Shown here piece after piece: positions 1 to 7,659 of a stretch of 64,000 nucleotides of DNA. How positions within the stretch are numbered: the first letter of the stretch is position 1; the number at the start of each line of letters is the position of its first letter. The position numbers were made by a program, and so were the translations under genes. This DNA is from Bdellovibrio sp. (GTDB taxonomy: Bacteria > Bdellovibrionota > Bacteriovoracia > Bacteriovoracales > Bacteriovoracaceae): contig DZBG01000001.1 of the NCBI GenBank assembly GCA_022729855.1, positions 1-64,000 on the forward strand, written 5' to 3'. The notes below the pieces were generated by a model. It did no database searches. It was not told where the DNA came from and saw nothing but the letters and a program-made list of their open reading frames with translations.

Positions 1-248
1 GTAAAGGGGGACAGGGAGAAAAATATTCTAATGTCACTTGCTTTCTTAAAGGAGCCTTCTTTCAGCATGCGCTTGAAGCCTTTGTCAGTATAGCGATCAG
101 AAAATTTCTCAAGATAATCCCAGCGCATTTGATCAATCACAATTCCCACGACTAATTTTGGTCGATCGGTTTGCTTTTGAGCAAAGCTAGTAAGAGAAAA
201 AGAGAGGAGCACCAAGGGAAGGATGGTTTTTTTAAGTATTGTTTTCAT
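1..248 (-). CDS. PafA-like alkaline phosphatase / phosphodiesterase family protein, partial
   Basis: The 5' part of a gene that runs off the left edge (82 codons visible). The product starts with a classic signal peptide (MKTILKKTILPLVLLSF..., cleavage near SFA-Q). It continues with RPKLVVGIVIDQMRWDYLEK and GFKRMLKEGSF, the start of the alkaline-phosphatase-superfamily domain in PafA-type enzymes; the Asp of VIDQM would be a metal ligand. Beyond KEGSF the reading (KKASDIRIFFSLSPF) no longer resembles the family, where I would expect a continuation of the HINYIPTYTA type. The gene may be interrupted at about position 50, or the homologue may simply diverge. Family assignment is fairly sure; intactness is not. 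Confidence 0.6.
   Translation of the reverse strand, partial: MKTILKKTILPLVLLSFSLTSFAQKQTDRPKLVVGIVIDQMRWDYLEKFSDRYTDKGFKRMLKEGSFKKASDIRIFFSLSPF
5..36. repeat. possible REP-like element with a CTGTCCCC core
   Basis: The stretch contains GGGGACAGGGAGAAAAAT followed by ATTCTAATGTCA. CTGTCCCC / GGGGACAG cores are typical of short repeats linked to IS200/IS605-like (REP-associated) transposases. It coincides with the point where the phosphatase reading frame stops resembling its family. Only one copy is visible, so this rests on memory of such repeats rather than on recurrence here. Confidence 0.22.
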
Positions 249-282
249 GGGATAGATTCTAACCAAAAAGAAGCAAGAGAGT

Positions 283-317
283 AAAAAAAAAGCCCCGCAT
301 AGAGCGAGGCTTTTTTT
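283..317 (-). terminator. terminator of the tRNA transcript
   Basis: On the minus strand a GC-rich stem (AGCCTCGC / GCGGGGCT with one mismatch, loop about 5 nt) is followed by nine T residues. It lies directly downstream of tRNA-Glu, and its A-run on the other side makes it partly bidirectional. Confidence 0.7.
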
Positions 318-321
318 ATTT

Positions 322-399
322 TGGTACACCCAAGGGGATTCGAACCCCTGTCGCCGCCGTGAAAAGGCAGTGTCCTGGACCGGGCTAGACGATGGGTGC
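322..399 (-). tRNA. tRNA-Glu (UUC)
   Basis: The minus strand folds into a complete cloverleaf. The acceptor stem is GCACCCA / TGGGTGT (first pair G-U), the anticodon stem is CTGCC / GGCGG around loop TTTTCAC (anticodon TTC), and the T-arm is built around GGTTCGAAT. A73 is followed by an encoded CCA. Length with CCA is 78 nt. It is co-transcribed with the tRNA-Lys just upstream. Confidence 0.96.
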
Positions 400-441
400 A
401 TAACCGGATTTTCAAATGAATTTCAAGCTCTTATTATAAAA

Positions 442-518
442 TGGTGATTCCGCTGCGACTCGAACGCAGGACCCCCTCCTTAAAAGGGAGGTGCTCTAAC
501 CAACTGAGCTACGGAACC
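442..518 (-). tRNA. tRNA-Lys (UUU)
   Basis: Complete cloverleaf on the minus strand: acceptor GGTTCCG / CGGAATC, D-arm with AGCTCAGTTGGTTAGAGC, anticodon stem CCTCC / GGAGG around loop CTTTTAA (anticodon TTT), T-arm with GTTCGAGTC, A73 and encoded CCA. It is the first gene of a two-tRNA transcript behind a near-consensus promoter. Confidence 0.97.
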
Positions 519-537
519 ACAAATAAAAGTGAATGTA

Positions 538-566
538 AATTTAGTTTCCCCTCGGTTCATTGTCAA
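538..566 (-). promoter_or_regulatory. sigma70-type promoter of the tRNA-Lys/tRNA-Glu transcript
   Basis: On the minus strand, -35 TTGACA (perfect), a 17-nt spacer and -10 TAAATT. The predicted start lies about 12 nt before mature tRNA-Lys. The GC-rich CGAGGGG in the spacer is unusual for this AT-rich genome. Confidence 0.75.
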
Positions 567-604
567 ACACTATTTTGAGATTATTTGTAAATAATTCAAA
601 AACC

Positions 605-633
605 TTGATGGTCCAATCTATGTTCAGTATTAA
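605..633 (+). promoter_or_regulatory. possible promoter of the secreted-protein / mtaB operon
   Basis: TTGATG, 17-nt spacer, TATTAA. The predicted start falls on or next to the ATG of the following gene, and no Shine-Dalgarno sequence precedes that ATG, so the mRNA may be leaderless. Prediction only. Confidence 0.4.
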
Positions 634-639
634 GCACTT

Positions 640-1248
640 ATGAAAAAACTATTTTTGCTTATTGGCCTCTTGGCGTTATGGACTAATTTTGCTTTTGCCG
701 CGGATTTGCGAGGTCTCAAAGATCTTTTTAACCGCAGTTTCTGGACTGATATGTACCAGGAAAATTATTGTGGGCAAAACATCGAGCGCTTTACCAAAGC
801 CGCTGCGAAGGCAGGTATCAATTTAGACAACTCTTATATCGTTCAGATAGTGAATGAGGGTTATGATACTTTTGGGCTTGTAAATGCCCTTTCTGTTCGC
901 GAGGAGGGGAGAAAGTTTGATCCTGCTCCCACTAAGCCGCCTTACCGTGACATTGGCTATAATAACTGGAATTTTCACGTGATTCTTATTGCTGAGGGTG
1001 AGGTTTTTGATTTTGATTTCATGAATCAGGCCACTGTTTATAAATTGCCTAAATACTTAGATCAGCAGTTTATTCCGGCAAACAAACAAAAAGACGCTAA
1101 ATACAAGAAAGATAAAATAGGGCCTTATCGCTTATCGGTCTATCCAACTTATGAGTATTTGAAGTACCTTGAGCGCAAATTATCAATGAAAGAGATTAGA
1201 ACTGAGATTTATCTCAGAGATTATGCTTCTGATTATTTTAGACCTTAA
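640..1248 (+). CDS. secreted protein with NTAQ1-like Cys-His-Asp arrangement
   Basis: A 202-aa protein with a clear signal peptide (MKKLFLLIGLLALWTNFAFA, cleavage near residue 20). The mature part has NYCGQNIERF (Cys44), then WNFHVILIAEG (His113), then EVFDFDF (Asp124/Asp126). This order and local wording resemble the Cys-His-Asp triad of the N-terminal glutamine amidohydrolase NTAQ1 (YCEEN ... W.YHVVL ... VYDLD). I infer a papain-like glutamine amidase or cysteine-hydrolase fold exported from the cytoplasm; the substrate is unknown. It lies 12 nt upstream of mtaB and is probably co-transcribed. No ribosome-binding site is seen. Gene certain, function tentative. Confidence 0.7.
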   Translation: MKKLFLLIGLLALWTNFAFAADLRGLKDLFNRSFWTDMYQENYCGQNIERFTKAAAKAGINLDNSYIVQIVNEGYDTFGLVNALSVREEGRKFDPAPTKPPYRDIGYNNWNFHVILIAEGEVFDFDFMNQATVYKLPKYLDQQFIPANKQKDAKYKKDKIGPYRLSVYPTYEYLKYLERKLSMKEIRTEIYLRDYASDYFRP

Positions 1249-1260
1249 GGAACTTAAGAC

Positions 1261-3845
<2,585 letters not shown>

Positions 3846-3923
3846 TCATAGTGAAGGTTCAAATAAAAAAATGTAATCAGGGATTACGGTCTATCCTACA
3901 ACTTTGGATACGCTTTTTGAACG

Positions 3924-3961
3924 AAAAAAAAAGGAGGAGTAAGATAAATCTCACTCCTCCT
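3924..3961 (-). terminator. rho-independent terminator of the 114-aa gene
   Basis: On the minus strand, a perfect 9-bp stem AGGAGGAGT / ACTCCTCCT with a 12-nt loop, followed by nine T residues. It ends the transcript of the upstream minus-strand gene and insulates purA from it. Confidence 0.8.
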
Positions 3962-4005
3962 CGAAGGTCCTAAGACACATCACTTCCTGGGAGAAAGAAG
4001 TGTGC

Positions 4006-4350
4006 TTAAGCTATTGATCTTAGTTCTACTCTTGATTGAAGTGCGTCCAGCACTGATTGGAATTCACTCAAAGTTGGTAAATTACCAAAGTGAGTGTTTT
4101 CATGCATGTTCATCGAAACAAAATCAAACAGTTCTACACTTGATGAACGTTCTGCTCCCTTCGGGAACGCTCTCCAATTTGACTGTCCTGTTTTTCGGTA
4201 GTTTTCAAACAAGTTCTCGATGACTTCTTGTTTGTTTTTTACACCCACGCCCACAACTTGACCGCTTTGATCGATCTCTAGATACCATACTCGGTAATCT
4301 TGTTGATTTTTTGGGTGTTGCTTGTTTTCGACAGCGATGGCCATAAACAT
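4006..4350 (-). CDS. small cytoplasmic protein of unknown function
   Basis: A 114-aa protein without signal peptide or membrane segment that I do not recognise. The N-terminal half (YRVWYLEIDQSGQVVGVGVKN) reads like a small beta-sheet unit, and the C-terminal half (SEFQSVLDALQSRVEL) is helical. A strong AAGGAGG sits 4 nt before the first ATG; a second ATG two codons later is also possible. Terminator and promoter flank it as a single gene. Its most striking property is the long GGA-rich leader described separately, which suggests tight post-transcriptional control. Overlapping frames on the other strand lack these signals. Confidence 0.6.
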   Translation of the reverse strand: MFMAIAVENKQHPKNQQDYRVWYLEIDQSGQVVGVGVKNKQEVIENLFENYRKTGQSNWRAFPKGAERSSSVELFDFVSMNMHENTHFGNLPTLSEFQSVLDALQSRVELRSIA

Positions 4351-4476
4351 AGTGCCTCCTTGTGTCTCCGTGTTTCAATCCTTGAAACTTTTGTGTGTGT
4401 GTTTACTTTGGGTGGTGTTCCTAGTTCCGTCCTGGTCCTATCTGGAATCACCCGGCTGGCATCCTGCCCTTACATA
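4351..4476 (-). promoter_or_regulatory. GGA-rich 5' leader with a GGA-loop hairpin (CsrA-type target)
   Basis: Read on the minus strand, the predicted leader contains eight GGA motifs in about 120 nt (AGGAT, AGGACC, AGGACGGAAC, TAGGAAC, AAGGATT, CGGAGA, AAGGAGG). One GGA is exactly the 3-nt loop of a perfect 7-bp hairpin (GTTTCAA GGA TTGAAAC, positions 4372-4388), and the last is the Shine-Dalgarno itself. Several GGAs, one in a hairpin loop and one in the ribosome-binding site, are the recognised layout of CsrA/RsmA targets. The binding protein itself is inferred. Confidence 0.5.
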
Positions 4477-4477
4477 C

Positions 4478-4483
4478 ATTATA
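4478..4483 (-). promoter_or_regulatory. -10 element for the 114-aa gene
   Basis: Perfect TATAAT on the minus strand about 130 nt upstream of the start codon. No convincing -35 at 17 nt, so activator dependence is possible. Confidence 0.4.
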
Positions 4484-4608
4484 GCAATATTGCCCCGATA
4501 AAAGTCTTTCTAATTCTACTTACATTTGTTCATCTGTTTGAGAGTGAAAGTAAGAATTGGTAGTATCAAAAAAGGATCACACTCAAGCATTTCCCTCTTA
4601 TTCATCAC

Positions 4609-4633
4609 TTGCCCCTATGCGTGATAGGGGCAA
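4609..4633. repeat. 10-bp perfect inverted repeat between divergent genes
   Basis: TTGCCCCTAT, loop GCGTG, ATAGGGGCAA. It has no T-run on either side, so it is not an ordinary terminator. It lies in the 378-nt divergent spacer between the 114-aa gene and murJ; the rest of that spacer shows nothing beyond the leader and -10 element listed above. An operator or an RNA hairpin in the murJ leader are both possible. Confidence 0.6.
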
Positions 4634-4728
4634 AATAGAACCGGATGTTGAGTAGTTTAGTGAGCTTTTCTCTGAAGGCCGCATCAAATATTCATGTCAG
4701 ACAGAATCAATTGTAATAAACTAAAAAA

Positions 4729-6300
4729 ATGAGTTCAAAAAATGTATTAATGTCTTCACTTAAGATGGCGATCGCCACATTTCTCTCTCGTATACTTGGT
4801 TTAGTAAGAGAGCAAGTGATGGCGGCGTATTTTGGTGCCAGTGGTGTGACTGATGCATTCTTAGTCGCCTATAGAATTCCAAATTTACTTCGTGATCTCT
4901 TCGCAGAAGGAGCATTCTCTTCTGCTTTTGTTCCTACCTTTGTTGAGGCGAATCAAGAGTCACAAGAGAAGAGTAGAGAGTTATTGTGGGCCCTCTTTTG
5001 GCTCTTAACAATGATGACTGGTCTTATCTCAATTGGGATGATGATTTTTGCTCCTGAATTAATTTCTGTCTTTGCTCCTAGCTTCACCAAAGACCCTGAG
5101 AAATTTCAAATAACAGTAAACCTTACTCGTATCATGTCACCGTTTCTTGTTTTCGTTTCTCTGGCTGCTCTTTTTATGGGGGCACTGAATTCTCTGAAAG
5201 TATTTTTTATTCCCTCTTTGGCACCGGCCTTCTTTAATCTTGCGAGTATTGCCTGTCAGCTTGGTTTATCTGGGGCGCTTTACTCTTGGGGATTTCACCC
5301 TGCGTACTCGCTTGCTATCGGTGTGATGGTAGGTGGAAGCCTTCAGATGGTTGTGCAACTTCCTCTCTTGTATAAGAAAGGATTTAGGCCAATGTGGCCG
5401 AAACAATTTTGGAGTAAGCGCGCTCGCAAAATTGTAAGAATGATCGGTCCTGGTCTTGTAGGTTTTGCGGCCACTCAGATTAATCTTTTAATTAGCACTA
5501 TTCTTGCGACTGGAACTGTTGTGGGAGCCACGTCTTGGCTAAACTATTCATTCAGACTTTTTCAATTACCGGTTGGGATTCTTTCTGTATCAATTGGAAA
5601 TTCAAATCTGGTTCATTTCTCTGAAGCTTGGAAAAAAGGTGATAGAGAAGGGGCGATAAAGTTTTTGCAATCAAGTTATACATTGTCACTTCTTACAGTG
5701 ATGCCAGCACTGGCCATGTTGTACGCTCTTAGTGATGAAATGGTGAATGTGATTTTTGAGCGCGGACGGTTTGACCATGCCTCGACATTATTTACCGCTG
5801 AGGCACTTCGTCTTTATGCTATTGGGCTTCCATTTTATAGTTTTTATAAAATCTGTGTTCCTACCTTCTATGCGCTCGATCGCCAAAAGATCCCAGTTAT
5901 TGCCTCTCTTTTCTCAATTGGATTTAATATCTCTTTCTCGCTGATTCTTACGCCTATTTTTGGATTTAAAATTCTGGCCCTTGCGACAACCCTTTCAATG
6001 CTTGTGAATGCGGGAATCCAGAGTGTGGTGCTCAAGAAAGACCTCAAGCTCCCTTTGAGCTTTTTTGTGAATGCTCGCATCATAAAAATTATTGTGAGCA
6101 CACTCTGCGCCATCTTAATTGCAGAAAATTTATTTACTTCAGAATTTTTTGCTCAATCTTTTATAAACAGAGCGTTGTGGCTGGGAGCAGAGATTATGGC
6201 CATGGCGGCTATTTATGGAATTCTTCTGGTAATCATGGGTGAGAGAAGGGTTGTTTTGGCGGTTGCCCAGAAAATTACAAAAAAATTCACCAAAAAGTAA
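4729..6300 (+). CDS. murJ: lipid II flippase MurJ (MviN)
   Basis: Inner-membrane MOP-family flippase that moves lipid II across the membrane for peptidoglycan synthesis. The 523 aa hold about 14 hydrophobic segments. The N-terminus carries the MurJ signature SRILGLVRE ... TDAFLVAYRIPNLLRDLFAEGAFSSAFVPTF. By alignment with E. coli MurJ, Arg21, Arg27, Asp42 and Arg55 match the essential Arg18, Arg24, Asp39 and Arg52. No strong ribosome-binding site precedes the ATG. Stands alone in the forward direction, with no obvious terminator after it. Confidence 0.95.
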   Translation: MSSKNVLMSSLKMAIATFLSRILGLVREQVMAAYFGASGVTDAFLVAYRIPNLLRDLFAEGAFSSAFVPTFVEANQESQEKSRELLWALFWLLTMMTGLISIGMMIFAPELISVFAPSFTKDPEKFQITVNLTRIMSPFLVFVSLAALFMGALNSLKVFFIPSLAPAFFNLASIACQLGLSGALYSWGFHPAYSLAIGVMVGGSLQMVVQLPLLYKKGFRPMWPKQFWSKRARKIVRMIGPGLVGFAATQINLLISTILATGTVVGATSWLNYSFRLFQLPVGILSVSIGNSNLVHFSEAWKKGDREGAIKFLQSSYTLSLLTVMPALAMLYALSDEMVNVIFERGRFDHASTLFTAEALRLYAIGLPFYSFYKICVPTFYALDRQKIPVIASLFSIGFNISFSLILTPIFGFKILALATTLSMLVNAGIQSVVLKKDLKLPLSFFVNARIIKIIVSTLCAILIAENLFTSEFFAQSFINRALWLGAEIMAMAAIYGILLVIMGERRVVLAVAQKITKKFTKK

Positions 6301-6319
6301 AAAAAAACGTATGGTTAGC

Positions 6320-6348
6320 TTGTGACAATTGCATTTTATAGTTATTCT
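6320..6348 (+). promoter_or_regulatory. possible promoter of the 147-aa gene
   Basis: TTGTGA, 17-nt spacer, TATTCT in the 86-nt gap after murJ; the start codon follows about 39 nt later. Confidence 0.35.
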
Positions 6349-6386
6349 AACAGTGTATTGCCCTAAATTTAAGTCAAGGATTTTTT

Positions 6387-6830
6387 ATGAAAACAGACTT
6401 TGAGACGCTAAAGGCGCTATCGACGTACTCAATTAACCATCTTAAGCAAGCTGAGATGATTGATTTTGCTGTTGATAACAGAGCGGAGTTGATCGATGCA
6501 CTTGCCACTGAGTACGGTGTAAGTTTCGCAACAGACGAGAACATTAAAGAACAGGCCATTGAAGAAGTTGAAGATAAGTTTGGTGAGGATATCCCCGGAG
6601 ATATCACGGAAACTGAAATGTTCAACCACGCTCGTAAAGAAATCATTAAATCATTTAATGGTGAAAATATCGGCGGACTTTATTTGATGGAATCACTTCA
6701 TAACATCGCCATTCGCGTGAAGAACTTTCTTCTTAGCAATGATCTTGTTGATGATGTTTATTTTTCAGATGAAGAATTGATTGATTTTCTTGTTCAAAGA
6801 ATTAGAGATTTTGCACCTAAACGTAACTAG
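6387..6830 (+). CDS. acidic helical cytoplasmic protein, unknown
   Basis: A 147-aa protein, rich in Asp and Glu and predicted almost all helical. It has no signal peptide, membrane segment or cysteine pattern, and I do not recognise a family. A central stretch (ARKEIIKSFNGENIGGLYLMESLHNIAIRVKNFLL) looks amphipathic, and the C-terminus (FSDEELIDFLVQRIRDF) could form a dimer helix. AAGGA precedes the ATG at a suitable distance. Its stop interlocks with that of the convergent 203-aa gene (shared CTAG). Confidence 0.65.
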   Translation: MKTDFETLKALSTYSINHLKQAEMIDFAVDNRAELIDALATEYGVSFATDENIKEQAIEEVEDKFGEDIPGDITETEMFNHARKEIIKSFNGENIGGLYLMESLHNIAIRVKNFLLSNDLVDDVYFSDEELIDFLVQRIRDFAPKRN

Positions 6831-7438
6831 GTGTTCTGAATTAAATCGGGCTTGGGTTCATGGATGAACCTAAGCTCTGATATACACTCCTCAAAGAATG
6901 GACCCTCTAGTGAACCATTCAAGACCGAACTTCTGCTCTCAAAAATAAAATAACCACTATCATTTAAGCCACGAACTAAATAGATATCGTAATAGATACG
7001 TTCCGTAATAGTTTGTGTGGCCGTTCCTTCAACTCTAATGACTTCTTGAAAATATTCTTTTGATTTCGCTTCCCTGAAAAGAACACGGGAGTCTGTTTCA
7101 ATTTGAACTTCTTCGCGGTCGTAATGAATATCATCCTCATTAAGCTTGGCCTCGAGAATTTTTTCGAGGGGAGTCTCTGAGCTTCCTTCAAAATAATAGA
7201 ATTTTGCAAACCAATCATAATGAGTGTCCGTGCGCTCAAATTTGACCCAACCATCACCTTGCTCAGTTTGAGTCCACCATCTGGGAACAGGAAGTGTGAT
7301 CTCACCAAACTGCATATCATAAGACTCTTCTTTGAAGGTCTTCTTCTCTTTTCCAATAATCACCATGGTATAGATGGCCCCTAAAATTAAAAAGAGCAGG
7401 ATGAGCCAGTCAAAAAGATGCGAAGAAATGGATTCCAT
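6827..7438 (-). CDS. single-pass membrane protein, unknown
   Basis: A 203-aa protein with one N-terminal membrane segment (about residues 8-28, LFDWLILLFLILGAIYTMVII), then a basic KEKK patch and a mostly beta-strand soluble domain. That domain is rich in aromatic residues (PRWWTQTEQGDGWVKFERTD, YDWFAKFYYFEG). No family recognised. The basic patch after the helix suggests the domain may be cytoplasmic, but the topology is not certain. Convergent and interlocked with the 147-aa gene; no terminator between them. Confidence 0.65.
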   Translation of the reverse strand: MESISSHLFDWLILLFLILGAIYTMVIIGKEKKTFKEESYDMQFGEITLPVPRWWTQTEQGDGWVKFERTDTHYDWFAKFYYFEGSSETPLEKILEAKLNEDDIHYDREEVQIETDSRVLFREAKSKEYFQEVIRVEGTATQTITERIYYDIYLVRGLNDSGYFIFESRSSVLNGSLEGPFFEECISELRFIHEPKPDLIQNT

Positions 7439-7574
7439 ATAAAAGAATGATGGGATACCAGAACGATTTTGTCAGCTTATTTCAATGATTTAGTACTATT
7501 AAAACTAAAGGTTTTTAGCTTGGTCACCGATAATAATAGGAAGATAGGCCCAGATGGGGAGAAAATTGCCCTCA

Positions 7575-7602
7575 TTGGAGCTTAGTCAGTCAATGTTATG
7601 AT
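7575..7602 (+). promoter_or_regulatory. promoter of the Gly/Tyr-repeat gene
   Basis: TTGGAG, 16-nt spacer, TATGAT. The predicted start is near 7609, about 50 nt upstream of the ATG, with the palindrome at 7618-7633 just downstream of it. Confidence 0.45.
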
Positions 7603-7617
7603 GATATTGAATAAATC

Positions 7618-7633
7618 CGTCTAATATTAGACG
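7618..7633. promoter_or_regulatory. 16-bp perfect palindrome, likely operator
   Basis: CGTCTAAT / ATTAGACG with no central gap, placed between the predicted transcription start and the start codon of the Gly/Tyr-repeat gene. A gapless palindrome of this size fits a dimeric repressor site better than an RNA hairpin. The regulator is unknown. Confidence 0.5.
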
Positions 7634-7659
7634 ACGGTCTCATAAATCGGGTAGGAATT

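Noticed and set aside
4002-4563. Forward-strand frames over the 114-aa gene and its leader
   Set aside because: No ribosome-binding site or promoter, and they oppose a gene with a promoter, strong Shine-Dalgarno and terminator.
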